From positions 594,090-658,089 of the forward strand of contig VWZL01000187.1 in assembly GCA_013396915.1 (NCBI GenBank): a stretch of 64,000 nucleotides of DNA, given 5' to 3'. Shown here piece by piece: positions 24,706-37,600 of this stretch. The stretch comes from Stercorarius parasiticus (Eukaryota; Chordata; Aves; Charadriiformes; Stercorariidae). The notes below the pieces were generated by a model. The model was not told where the DNA came from. It saw nothing but the letters and a program-made list of their open reading frames with translations, and did not search any database. The position numbers were made by a program, and so were the translations under genes. How positions within the stretch are numbered: the first letter of the stretch is position 1; each line of letters opens with the position of its first letter.

Positions 24706-27700
24706 ACTATTATAAAAATACTTGATAGAAGACCATAGCAGACTACTATTTCTATGAGGTACCATTATTATGGAGCTGTGAAAATGAAAGGTGTAGTTCT
24801 GTTTAGCTTTATTTTCTGAAAGGAACTTTTAACCATGGTGAGATGAGAGAGTTCAGTTGTGTACTATATGGATGAGAAATCCTAGGCTAGTTTTTTATTT
24901 AGCCTTTAGTCCTTTTAATGTATGCATTGGTTTTCATTTCAGTGACTGTTTACAAAAACAGATCTTCTTGGAATAAGAGTAGAAACAAAATGAATAATAC
25001 AGTGGTTTCCGTTAAAAAAGAAAAAAAAAATCAACTGTTGTCATTATATATGAGAAAGGGAAATGACTTCGGTATCTCACTTCTCACCAGCTGAGTTGGT
25101 AATAGAAATTGAGAAGCACTGAAATGATGTCCTTAAAGGGCTGTTTTCATTTTGATAGGGCTGTATTTTTCTTGCATTTTAACAGTTCTTGAGCAGTCAT
25201 CAGCTATCTTCAATGTGACCTGACATGGCAGTACATGTTATAATCTTTTATTAACATAGGGGGTATGATGATAAATTATGCCAGCTATGTATTCATTCAC
25301 AAATTGTGGTCAGCAGAATGTAGTCCCTACATCAGTCTAATTTAATGACTCCGATGGGAAATACTTTATTTTTCTTTTTTTTTTCCTTTTTCTCTTTAAC
25401 TTTTTTGCTTGATGATAAACTTAATGTTAGAAAGGCAGCACGTCAACTTCCAAACTTCCAAATTGAGATTTGAACAGTATTTGGACAAGACCTATTCTCT
25501 TTTTAAGAAGAAAGCTGTGAACTATTTAATAGACCCAAGTGATAGGGGGAAGCACTGCTTTACATTCATTTGTGTCATAGTGCTAGTACCTCCGTGTCCC
25601 CTAGTATTAGGTGGGGAATTGCTGTTCACACACTGATGCAGAGAGGAGAACGTGTAGTGTTGAGTCACTGGTAGCCCATCCGTGAAGGTGTCTGGTAATA
25701 AGCTGACTTTGGGGAACTTGCAGCCAGATGGTCCAACTATGGACTGAAGGATGTTCTTTGGTTTTACTCCATCTTACGTTTTAGTTTTCAGTTTGCTGCA
25801 TGTGGATTTCATGGATGATGGGGTCTGTTTAAGAGGAAGTATGACTCATTTCAGCTGAACTACGTACATGAATATAGTAAGCAAAATTTGACCCAGTTTG
25901 GTTCATTTTCTTGTGCCTTATACAAATGGCCTTGACCCAGAGAGTTTACACATCTAAAAAAATGTCCAGATGAGCATTTGGTTGTTTTTCCTTTTTCAGA
26001 GCTTTGAAAATGGGGTGGGGGGTAGAGGAACCCAGCAAAATCCCAAGTATAGTTATCACCTGGATTGCATTGCGTGATCAACTCTGGAATAATAAGCATT
26101 TCTAAGAGAAATGTTTAGGCTTTGTGTAGAAACTCAGTGAAAAAATATGATTTATAATAACTTCTCAGACCCCAATTTTGCATTGATGGCAGATAAATAG
26201 TAGAAGAATGTTTCTTGGCTTTGTTGCTACTGTATAATGCAGAGCTCATGCACATATTTAATACCTTTTTAAATAAAAGAGGCAGTTTGATAAATGGGTG
26301 GCCCAGTATTGCAATCACCACACAGAATGGACAGCTGTACTATCATTTCCCCATCAATAACATAGGGTTTACATTCGCATCAGACGCTAATGTAAATGTC
26401 TTTACATTTTCCGTTTGCTTAGGTATAAAATGATACGGGTAATGGATTCTTTATTGCACTATGCCTTGTGGCTGTGCAACTGATTTAGTCTGATACCTTA
26501 CCTACCGTTTTCTATGGTAGGTAAGAAGATTGTGTAGTGTAGAAAGCTGTAATTTAATAAAATTTTTGAGACCTCAAAAAGGTGTTTTGCCTTCCAGGGA
26601 TTTCTGGCGCAGTTTAAATATTTGCATGGCTTCGCAGCTAAATGTTGATAGGGTTGTGTAGCTTCTCATCTGTTGGGATATTGCACCTGAGGAGAAAAAG
26701 AGTAAAAAAAAGATGTAAACTTTTTGAAAGATTTCTAATTCTCTTAAGAGGTAGCATCCAAATATTAATGCTTTTATTCCCCCCTCAGAGGTGACCAGCC
26801 ATTACATGTTTCTTGGCTGGATCCCATACTTCATTTATGGATATTCACAAGATCTCTAATAATAAGCAAAATAGAGACGAATTGTTGTAGACCTTGTAGC
26901 CTTTGAGTAGAACCTGAAAAAACTGTAAAGTGCAAGGACGTGTTAGCACTAAGGATCCCAAAAATGTACTGTACTGTTGCACTCTGGTAAGTACCTAACG
27001 GCCCAGATAAGCTTCATATTGTGATGTTACACTTCTCTTGCTTCTCTTAGGACTAAAGAGCTGTCAATGGGTTGCAATTCCTTTTGGTACTGTAATATAT
27101 TGTCGCAAAAAGAAATATGGTAAGTATAACTGAACTAGAGATGAACTTACCCTTCTATATTAATCTTTTTCTGCAGCTATTTTTTCATACTAGTTATGGG
27201 AGGGAAGGATTTTCTAAATGACCTAAGTGACATAAGATCACAGATTTCATTACGAAGCAATTTGTAACTCTGAATTTTTATTTAAAAAAAAAAACAAACA
27301 CCACCAAATTCCAGGTGCACTTTCATAAAACTCATGAGAGTTGGTTCCGTATCTGCTTAGCCTTTAAAGGGCAGTATGGTGAGTTGTCCTTTTCCCCAAA
27401 TCCCAGATTCTTTGGTTGTGCACCAGCCGGTTGGCAGCTGAAACTTCTGCATTTCTGACTTTCCCACCTCATGAGCGTGAATTCCCAGAGCTGCTAAGTT
27501 TACAGTTCCTCGCTGCTTCAGTTCCTACACTCCCCAGCTATAGAGTAGTCTAGCAGCATTGACTTACTTGAAAGGAAATCCTGAAATTCCTGTTCGGTAG
27601 GAAACACAGATAATTTAAATTTTTATTCCTTTCGGGAACAAATGTTCCCTAGCTATATTCCAAAGGTTGGTATTGTTTGTGGAGTAGAAACATGAGAATT

Positions 27701-30179
27701 CCTGCCCAGCTGTGCTCTGAAGTCCCACAGATGACTTTTGGAAATCCCATGCTGAGTCTTTGGCTGCATTCAGAAAGGATCACAACCAGGGAGCAGTTAC
27801 TGCCAAGTTTTCTGTGGCAAGGAGGAGAATAATGTATTGATGAGTTATATTTGAACTTTTGCTTCATTTTACCATTTGTGATCATTATTATTGCCTACAC
27901 TAGAATAATTCTCAGAGTTTGGCCTACGGCTACAACTATTCTGTTCCATCTGTTGCAGAAATGCAAATTTAAACAGGCAGAAAAATACCATCCCAACTCA
28001 ATCCATGTATTAATACATCAAGGCAAAATTTTCCACTTTTCAGTATAAGAAAATTTACTTTGGGAAAAAAAAAGGTTTTCTGTATCTGCTCATCTCAGGT
28101 GATTTCATGGCTCCTTCTCATAATACATGTATTCAGTGCTTCAGAAGAAACAACAGAGTGGCAGGTGGTGTAGTGCAGAGAAGGCATGCTGATGCATTAG
28201 CTGTATCAAATAAACCTCCACTGATTTTACTAATACAGTGGTACAAATGATAGAAACTGCCTCAGGCCCTTTCTGTTCCTTTGGAGTAATGGTAGCATTG
28301 GTGGGACCTCGCAACAGCAGAGCAACAGAGGGAAAATGATAGGCAGATAAGGTAGTAGCTGCTGCTTACTAAGTAGAACAGCAAAAGACAGCAGGTGCCT
28401 TGTGTTCTGTGTTTCCAGTTTGGTAACTGCAGTACTTCAAGTGTTGTGGCTGTGTGAATAAAATGTTAGCATCAATTTGAAGGATGTTTTAGATCATACC
28501 CCTTCAATGTTCGGCGTAGAAGCTGAAGGGACAAGATCCACATCCTTTCACTTCTACGTGCCCTTCCTTCTTTTGCTGTCCTTAATAATAATTTCTCTAA
28601 CTCCCCCACCCTCCCTTTTTAAGCAACCTGTCACACCACCATTGTTGCTTCTGTCCCTTTCTACTAAGGATATTGTATTCTCTTCCTACGGCTGTTAAAG
28701 TGATGCGCCTTAAATCTTCTTTACAATGTTGTTCTGCCTGTTGGAAAGCAAAGCATTGACTGTGGATATAATGCAGTTTTGTTTGAAGTGGTAATTAAAT
28801 AAGAAGCAGTATATTGGGAGGCAGTGTTGCCAAGTGCCTAAGAAGGGAGTGGAAATCTTAATCTTTTCATGGTCTTCTGCCATTATTTGCTTAGGAAAGT
28901 AGAAGGCATGGGATATCTACCATTGGGAAGGAAGTTCTAAACAAAGTGTTGGTTTCCATCTAAGCTCCTGTTTGCAGCCCATTACAGAAAGCACAAACCT
29001 CAAAAGCCACTCTGACTTCAGTTTCTAATGAAGATCACATTCAATTATTTCTGTTTTCCAGTTTCTTTGACAGCTCAGCATCAGTCCTGCCTCCACCTCA
29101 CGCAATTTTAAGATCCTGTTCAATAAGCAGAACAAGTATAAACATGGTTCTGTACTCCAGTTATCCGGGAGGGAAGGTGGGGGGAAAAAAAACCATGGAA
29201 ATGCACAACGTGCTCAGTGGGGTGTTTGAACATGACAGATCAATTTTCTTTAAATTTGGACTGTTGCCCTAACTTTGAAATTCTTCACACTCTGGTCTGT
29301 TCTGACTAGCCCTAGGTCCTTTCCTTTCATTTTTCTCTTCCCAGCCTACATTCCCATCCCTCCACAAATGCTGCTGACTCTGCTGCCTCCTGTTTTTCCC
29401 TTGCCTATGCTCTCAGAGTATCATTGGCTCCATGCCTCACTCAGCCAGGATAGTGTCACGAATACTGCATACTGTTCAAATGTGCATGTCTGATGTGCAA
29501 AGTTTTAAAGTAAATGCTTCTGAAGATAGAAACTGTGGGGGGAATATCACAAGACAGAGTCAAGAAAATTGCTGTGTTTTCTAAAGAGAGGAAACATATT
29601 GAAAATAGTCATTTGTAAATGACACATATGCCTAGTAAGTGAATCATATGCCGTGTTCTAAAAACTCAGGTGTATTGTGAAAATCATGTAAAATAGGGAC
29701 CTCAAAATTATCTGTTTAACCCCATCTCCAGGGTGGTTCAGCTGTACCTCAAACATTACTACCAATGTTTATCTAATCTTTTCAAAGAGATTTCCATTAT
29801 GGAAATTAAGCAATATCCTTAAGGAGCATATTTAATTTACTGGTGGTTTCTTATACATCTGAATGTGGAGGACATGTTACTTCTTCCTCTTTGCATCAAC
29901 ACTTCATAAACATGTTATATACACGTTAGTTGACTTCTCAGTCTCTCTCTTCCTCCGATGGAGGACATCTCATTCTTTCAGTGTTTGCTCAAAGGGTCTT
30001 CTATCCAGACATTGCTCATCCTAGTCTTCTCGCCTTTAGATTTTAAGTGGTGTATAGTCAGTGGATTTTTTTGAAATGTAAAGTCCTAAACTGAACAAAC
30101 TGCTTTGGAGGAGACTTTGTTAGCTCTTAGCACTGTAATGTTTGGGGGGTCCATTTTCTTGTCCCAGCAGTGTGACAGT
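24706..30179. other. Intergenic DNA without recognised genes
   Basis: AT-rich. It contains a perfect 10-bp inverted repeat (26497-26525) and short homopolymer runs; no gene or mobile element recognised. Confidence 0.65.
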
Positions 30180-30515
30180 GTTGATTGATGTTTGATTTCT
30201 GAGCTATTTTTACGACCCAGGTCCTCTTCTGTCTCCTAGCTGGTCATTTTACATCCAATATTTGTGTAGTTGATTGTTGTGACCTTCATCTCACTGACAA
30301 GATCTGAAGTGTAACACTTAGCATTTGTCTTTACTGAGGCATATCCTATTTATTTCAGACCTCTCTTCCATTTTCTTAGGATTGTTTGGAATTCTAATCC
30401 TGTTCTCCAGCAGTTTTTGCCCTTTGCAACTTTACGTGGTCTGCAAACACAGCAAGTGTATTACATCATCCAAGGCATTGATGAAATGCCTGTACACCAG
30501 GAGTCTCACTAAGAC
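30180..30515 (-). mobile_element. Old CR1-clade LINE remnant
   Basis: The plus strand reads CATTTGTCTTTACTGAGGCA, TCCTATTTATTTCAGACC, GGAATTCTAATCCTGTTCTCC, GTGGTCTGCAAACACAGCAAG and GGCATTGATGAAATGCC. Each matches, in order, the reverse complement of the ancient sauropsid CR1 coding region as I remember it. Highly diverged and inactive. Confidence 0.72.
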
Positions 30516-31416
30516 AACAAGCTAGTGATAACTATCCTTCAAATACAGTTTTTCAACTAGGAATGTGCCTGCTTTATGTTACGCATATTCCCTTTAGTTC
30601 ACTATGAAAATGGCATAATTGGTAGGTTTTCTAGTAATGTCATAGGAGTTTGGATTGATGTAATTTGTGTTGACTGCTACTGATCACCGTGCTGTCTTCT
30701 GCGTGTCTGTAGATTAAATCTTTGTTGTTCTCTAACCTTGCCAGCAATTATAGGAAGGTGCACTGAAATCTGATTCTCTCTATTCTCCTTTTCCTACTCT
30801 GTCCAGTCTTTAAGTATCTCTTTGTCTTCCACAAGTCCTTGAGGACTTTTCTTGCCTACAAGGTTGTTGTCATTGCTTATATCAGGCTGACACTTTTTAC
30901 TTATGCTTCCTTGTCATTATTTTCTTGTAGGTGTCAGATAGCGTGCAAGAAAATTTTAACCTTTCAATTATTATACTGGTTTTAATTACTGCCCCCCTCT
31001 TGGCAAAGCTGCTCTTTGATAGCTTTTTGAGATGAAGGCAGTTTTCTTCTCAGCTGTTTATGATGTGCCTTTTCTGTTCTATTCTCGAGTCTTGGGGCCA
31101 GGTTCTGACCTAACCTCAGTGCCTCAGTATCTTTGGCTGTCAAGAGACATGATCTTCAGTCAGAATAAGCCAAGAGCATTTAAACTGTCTTAAGGTAAAT
31201 CATCCTAACTGTGCCCCAGGCCACATTTAGGAGGTGAAGCCATCTTTGCTTTTTGCCCTTTAACGCAAGCTCAGCAGATATCTGGCTCATCTGGGAAATG
31301 AGCTCACTGAGTTTACATGAAATACTTCATTGACTTAACTTTTCTCTCCTTTTAATATAGTACTTCTTTAAAGTGCTTTGACAAAGTTATCTTTCTTCCC
31401 TTTTACCACACATTAC

Positions 31417-31479
31417 GGGGTGAAAACCTTGCCCCACTGAAATCAGCATGAGCTTCAGTTAGGTCAGGAATTTCACCCT
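31417..31479. repeat. Imperfect inverted-repeat element (MITE-like)
   Basis: The left arm GGGGTGAAAACCTTGCCCCACTGAA pairs imperfectly with the right arm, whose reverse complement begins AGGGTGAAATTCCTGACCTA. The pattern resembles a short, nearly palindromic repeat common in sauropsid genomes (GTGAAA-CCTGGCCCCACTGAA type). The family name is not certain. Confidence 0.5.
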
Positions 31480-31734
31480 AGTACTTAAAGTATGGTTATA
31501 TTGTGCAAGCCTTCGGTGCTTCATTTTGCTAAGCTCACTTTTCATCTCTAACCACACTTCAGTCAAAACTAAGTAGGGAATAAGGAGAGCAGTGCATATA
31601 ATCTTGATTTTTGTACAGACAAAACCAATGTTATACAAATTTTTATGTTTTTAGAACAAGGCCAAGTTCTCTGGAATCTATTTCATTACATGTTAAATAA
31701 ATTTGGATAAAGAATGGATTTGTGTCTCAGTGAA

Positions 31735-31880
31735 CAATCCCAGGAAATCTGAGTTGAATTGATGACCCTGCCGTTGGCATTACCTTACTATGCTTTCACT
31801 TTTCCATCTGTAAAATGAAGATAATGATACTGGTATTTCTTTAAAGCCCGTGGAGATCTTTGGCTGAGAACTTTTGGCTG
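31735..31880 (+). mobile_element. MIR-like (CORE) SINE remnant
   Basis: The segment GAAATCTGAGTTGAATTGATGACCCTGCCG resembles the tRNA-derived and core part. It is followed by CTTTTCCATCTGTAAAATG and AAGATAATGATACTGG, the diagnostic TTTCC-CATCTGTAAAATGGGGATAAT block of MIR, and a tail resembling GTAAAGC-TTTGAGATC. Plus orientation; diverged. Confidence 0.6.
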
Positions 31881-31893
31881 AGAACTTTTGGCT
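31857..31893 (+). repeat. 14-bp tandem duplication
   Basis: The unit TTTTGGCTGAGAAC is present about 2.5 times at the 3' edge of the MIR-like SINE. Confidence 0.75.
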
Positions 31894-33149
31894 ATATTCT
31901 ACAAGTGACACTTCTGCACTTTCCAGAAACCTTTTCAGGCTTCCATTAACAAAAAAAAAAATAAATGCATTCAGCTTTTTGTACTGGCACTTAAGAGACT
32001 TCAGTCTTGCTAGACTTGTGGGATCTCTTCCAAAAATGAGTGATGAGAGATGGACTCTTCCTTTTGCAGCCCTTGGTCTTCGTGCTGAGCTAGAGAAGGT
32101 TAGTCTTTTGGCTCCCAGCAGAAACACCCACCAGTACTGATGCTTCCAGGGAATGAGTGTGCCAGTTGTCTTGCACTTAGAAAGTGAAGTTTGTATAGGG
32201 CTCTCCTAATAGAGAGGTCATTTTAGAGTCCCAGTAGAGAGCTAAGTGCCTTTTAGAATATATTTAAATTAATGAAGGGATTAAAGGATGTTGGTACTTA
32301 CAATAGCAGAGAGCTGTTCTTAACGACATAGAATAGTGGTTCAGAAGGGAACAGGTCTGACTACACCGTTACATAAGAAACAAGGAGAAAAGAAAACAAG
32401 TTTGCTTGAAGATCAAAAATTCTGCATTTGTAGGAGAGGAAGATAAAGAAATTGAGAAACCTTATTATGTTGTGGCAGTTTCTGGACTATCAGAGTGAAG
32501 ATTTTCTAATTATCAGGAGGGTTTTGTTTGGATTTTTTTTTTTTAACAGCTGAGGATTTTAAATGAGAAAGGTAGCTGTTTCATATTTAGCACTGAAACA
32601 TCCCGAGGTTTTTGTGCGACTCCCTTGGCATGGAGTCAAGTAGGGATAAAGTACTTACGTTTCTGTGTTTCTTAAAATGACTTTTTCAACACGCTGAATG
32701 ATTCTGGGGTCTCAGGGGAACAGTCTAGGCCAGACTGATAGCGGAGTTGCATCATAGGCTGCCATCCCAATGGAAATGGGAATAGGCAGACAACTTCCAT
32801 TAGAGGCCACCATTGAGATTACAGCAGCGTGTCGGAAGTACTGTTTGCGTTCCAAAGAGTAATTGCACATCACTAGAACATGTCCCATATTGCTGCATGG
32901 TAGAAATAGTCAATATTGGCTTGGTGGGGGAAGGAAAGAGAATTGCATACTGTAGTGGGAAAAGCTTTAGACAGGTATTTCTATCTCATGGTATGTTCTC
33001 TGCGAGATACTTTCTTGTGGAGGACTCTAAAAGCATGTACACTTCTATTCTCAATGATTTACAGCCTTATATGTTTTCTAGGTTTCAGATCTAAATTGCT
33101 ATTTTGATATTTTTTCTGATGCAGTTCTAAAACCAAGGTTTTTCAAACT
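31894..33149. other. Intergenic DNA without recognised genes
   Basis: An 88-codon plus-strand frame at 31874-32140 overlaps a frame on the opposite strand and starts inside the tandem repeat; I do not regard it as a gene. Nothing else recognised. Confidence 0.6.
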
Positions 33150-33345
33150 TCAGCTGCTTGCTTTGGGAAACCATTCCACTGCCTATTAAATTTTACTGTG
33201 AAGCATCTTTATCCCAATGGTCTGATTTTTCTTAATTTCTTCCTGTTATGCTTAGATCTTTCTCTTTATTTTAACCCACAAAATTCCTAGCTTCACATCT
33301 TCAAGTGTTTGTACAGTTTATGTAAGCTGGTTTTGTCCTCTATAT
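33150..33345 (-). mobile_element. Old CR1/L3 LINE 3'-region fragment
   Basis: The plus strand reads GGGAAACCATTCCACTGCC, ACTGTGAAGCATCTTTATCCC and AATTTCTTCCTGTTATGC. These resemble the reverse complement of a CR1/L3 3' region (GGAAGCCATTCCAC, CTGTAAAGAATTTCTTCCT). Confidence 0.55.
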
Positions 33346-34350
33346 TTTAGGTCTCCTGGGGTCTTTGGATGTCTGCCCTGTGAATCCTTGTATATTTTTT
33401 CTACATTAAGGTGGTTCGCACCAAATGCATAGTCCTAAAATTATCCTTTACTTGTAGGTATATGTATATCTTCCGCTTTATGCCTGTGCCTGTGCAGCCT
33501 AATCTCTCATTTGGCACTTTGTTGCCAAAGCAGTTGGCAAATCTGTGTTTCACAAATACCTTTCACAAGTCATTTCTGAAAGTTTTTTGCCCTGCTCTGG
33601 TGCCAAAATGCAAGTTAGCTAATTTAAACTCTTAAGGCACATTAGCATAGAGAAATGATTGAAACATCTATTGGGTAGTGGAAAGCTTTTAGGCTAGCGG
33701 TTGTGCATTCAAAGGTAATTGCAAAGGAGGGAAGGTGGGAAGAGAAGAGTATCTGGGTAATCTCTGCACTTGAGGAAAACCTATGGTAGCCTGTGACTGC
33801 TGTAATGAGCCCTGGGGCCACTGGTGGTTGGCATCTTTCTGCTCCTCTGCCTTGTGCTGGAAGGGTGGACCACCATGAAGCAGCTAGAAGGGTGTAAAGG
33901 CTGATCTAAAACTGCAACTGCATTTTACTCCCTGTCTTTGCCAAGTTTTCTGTGGTGAGAGCTAACAATCAGCATCGCTGCCTCCCCGCGTGCTCCTTCT
34001 TAGGAGGGCGTAGGCCTCAGCTCAAGGGCATGTACCTCATGCAGCCCTTTGTAATTGTACGAGTGTGCTAGCCTTATTACAACTTATGTTCGCTTTGCTC
34101 TTTTCATACAAGGGTGAATGATCCTGCAGAATACTAGATGATAGAGAAATACGTCCGTTTTCTTAATTTCTATCTCATATATTTGCTTTTGTTTTTCAAT
34201 ATGTGTCTTCTTTTTATCTCCAGTTGAGATTGCTGCCTTCCTAAGTTCCAGTGTCTTTTCTCTTAGGCGTTCAGGGTATTTTCCTAGTCTGCATTTCCTT
34301 AGCCTATTCCTCGCAGCATTTTCCAGTGAAATCATTAGTGAGATCTATGA

Positions 34351-34661
34351 AGTGGGCTTATAAGAAGGATGGAGAGACTTTTTACCAAAGCCTGTAGTGA
34401 CAGGACAACGGGCGACAGTTTTAAACTGAGAGTAGGTTTAGACTGGAGATAAGGAAGAAACTTTTTTTTATGACAAGGATGGTGAGACACTGGAACAGAT
34501 TGCCCAGAGAGGGGATGCCCCTTCACTGGAAGTGTTCAGTGTCAGTTTGGATGGGGCTTTAAGCAACCTGACCTGGTGAAAGACATCCCTGCCTATCACA
34601 GGGGGGTTGGACTATAGATTATATTTAAAGGTCTTCTCCAACCCAAACCATTCTATGATTC
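34351..34661 (+). mobile_element. CR1 LINE 3' end, about 310 bp
   Basis: The plus strand follows the avian CR1 3' region in order: ATAAGAAGGATGGAGAGACTT, GTAGTGACAGGACAACGGG, GAGACACTGGAACAGATTGCC, GGATGGGGCTTTAAGCAACC, then CCAACCCAAACCATTCTATG ending ATTCA. It is the longest and clearest CR1 copy in the window; 5'-truncated. Confidence 0.95.
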
Positions 34662-37600
34662 AGTCCTGAAAATAATTTGACCTCTTTAATGGGTATTTGG
34701 ATGTTGGAATTGATGTCTGTTCGCTGGTGTAATGTTTAAGGTCCTGATCAAGTTATCTGAATTCAGTTCTTCCTTCTTTTTCTCAGCTCACCAAGACCTG
34801 GGCTGAAACTGTTTTCTTTCTTGATTCAGCTGTACAGGTTCTTGATACCTCTTCTGTCAGCTTAGGAGGACACTTACGGGAAAGTCCTTATTGCACCTTG
34901 GGTTTCTGTCATATGCTTCTGATTCAGAGGAATGCTTTGTGCTGTGTTTGCTTAGCTAGAAGAAGAAAGCATTTTGATTTCAAACTATTGGAGAGAGTGT
35001 GTTCTGCAAACCAAACTTCTTTATACCTTGCCGCATTACTCCCCTTGATGGCATATTGATTTACTTTATTCAGCCAAGTTGGGCCAGGCCCAGCTTTCTA
35101 CCCAATTAGGTGTTTCAGTGTCTTGCAATTTCACATCTTAAGCAGGGCTCAGACTTGCTCCTCCACCAAGCTCTGTAACTGCAGGTTCTTCCTGTGCATT
35201 TCTTTTGGGCTCATGATGAGCAAACATGGTACAGGTATACCTGGAGGCAAAAGCAGCAGGTCCCACCCCAGATGTTGGACACCTTTCTCAGCAGCGCGTG
35301 GGATTTCTGCTCCTACAGCAGCCTCCCGTTTTCCCATGCAGCATCATGCAAATGAACAGGACTGGGCACAGAGATGAGTTTGAAAGTTTACTGTATAGGT
35401 GCTTGAGTCCTATTCTCTGCAGAGGTTATGTTGAGGATGTGCAGGCTAAGGTACCTTGAGCATAGGTCTCTCCAGCCATTACATTTCCTTCAGAAGGTTT
35501 TTTTCTTTATATAACAGCAGCACGTAGCTTCGTGTTCAGAGTTTGTGCTCATTGTCTAGCCATGGACATTTAAGTTAAAGCAAAATTTCAGATCACTTCT
35601 TTAAAAGCAGTTCAATCTGGTCCAGCGTTAACGGTGATATTTGCTGAGATGGTTAAGCTGGTCAGAGAATGTGGTTTGAGCTCCTAAACTGATCTGACTA
35701 CTTACTGTTGCCAGAGGGGTTTAACCACCTGAATGGGGTCTGGGTGTCATGTGGGCATGAGAATAAGTGAGACGGGAGATGTGGGAATGGAAGAGTTGAG
35801 ATGAGTGCAGCACCCCCACTTTCTCAGACAGCTTTGAGATATTTAACTGACTCTGTGTCTCCTGAGGTTTTAGCAGCTCTCTGCTGCAGGGAGAGGCAGA
35901 CCTGCCTTGCTCCTGGCCACTGGCGTCCCATGTGTTGGCAGCTAACTGAGCCCCTTGAGCCAGCTTAGCTTAGCAAACCTCCAGAAAATTAACTATTCAT
36001 AAAACTGTGAGTTCTCCGACTGTGTCAGTAGATCAGCTCAACACTAGATCAGTTCCAGAGGTCAGCAGGCTGTCTCTTTTAGCAGCAAGCCTCAGACTGA
36101 CCACTGTCCTGTGAAACAACCACCTGTCCTAGCTCCTTCCCCTAGACTGAGGTTTGGTACTTGACCAATGCCTTTAGATTGCCTCTAAACCTAAGAAAAA
36201 AATAATCACTGGTTTAGCTGCACCTAGATGTCTCCTAGCATAGATGAAGCTCCAGTGGAGTATTACAAAAGCTGCTTTGACATTCATGCTTCCTTTTTGA
36301 CAGAATAGTTACTGTATTTTTAAGTAACATCTTCAGTGCACATGGCTGTATAATTTACAAATTGCATATTGCTAGCCCAGAACACTAAATTTTGTATTCA
36401 GATACTGTAATACTTTTTGTACTGCTTTGTTAGAGCATGAATTTTCAGTCTGAGAAATAGTGATGTTTTCCCAGTTTCTGTTCCTGGAGGTTGGTCATAC
36501 AGGACTGTCCTCAGCAGAAGGTAGCACTGTAGTTCATACCAGCAATTCAGCTTCTATGCAGTAATAATTAAGACAAAAAATTTTGTATTTATTTGCTGGC
36601 CAATTATCCCATTTTTTAAGATTGGCCTTCACTGGAAGATAAAATGAAGAGAAATGCAAAAGGAAAATTAAGTCATTAATGTACTCTTTGCTTCTAGCTT
36701 TCACTTCATTTGATTGTAAATTGTTTGCAGTAAAATTGCAAATTAGTGGCTTGGGTAAAGCTCTATAAATTCCTTCAATATCAGATTTAAATGAGGAGGA
36801 ATCAGGCCTCTAACCTTCATGGAGTATAACTGTAGCTGGATGCATTCCTAGGGGCTAATTATCCATTCCTCCATATCATTTGCTTGAACTCTCAATTGCT
36901 CACTGTTTAATGCACATTGGGTGGATGCTGGAAAATGCCTAAGAACATGTGAGATGGAAACTTAGGCAGGGAGATGCTCTCACTACCAAACACGGATCTC
37001 AGAAGACATGCTGCATCCCACAGTGGGCTTCTGAATGGGAGCAGCTCTTAAAAACTCATGTTACTTTCCAAGAGTAGTGCAAAATTTACATCCTGAGCTG
37101 GCAGAGAGCGAGACAAGGGTTACACTGAAAGTAAGTTTTCTACATTTTGTAAGAAGAGCAGGTTGAAACAGCCATCTCTCCTGGAATGGAAAAATACCAC
37201 ATGAACTTCACAGTCAGTTGTCTCCGTACCTTTTACCTAGGTGCAGGGGAAGCATCCTAAAATGCAGGCAAGCTAAATTTTGGCTTAGTGTGACATATTA
37301 CTACAGTCACTTCATTTATTTTATGACTGAGATAATTTCTTCCTATTTATCACAAGCTAAAAGAACAATTCTTCCATTCTCAGGCCTGTCAAGCAGCATC
37401 TTTCGTCTCACCTGTATTGATTTTACCAAAAGCCAAAGTGATGGGAAGAATAATCTTTATGGGCAATGTTCCGAATTTTTAGAGGAGAGACACGGAGAGA
37501 GAGCGCGAGCCTTTTACAGAGGGTCTTTTGGGAGTGTGGTGGTTGTGACTGGCCCAGAGGAAAGGGGTTGATGGCTGGAGGTGGATCTGTGTGTGCTCAA

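Noticed and set aside
31874..32140. 88-codon plus-strand frame ending in an EL-E-K segment
   Set aside because: It starts within a tandem repeat at a SINE edge and mirrors a frame on the other strand; no homology recognised.
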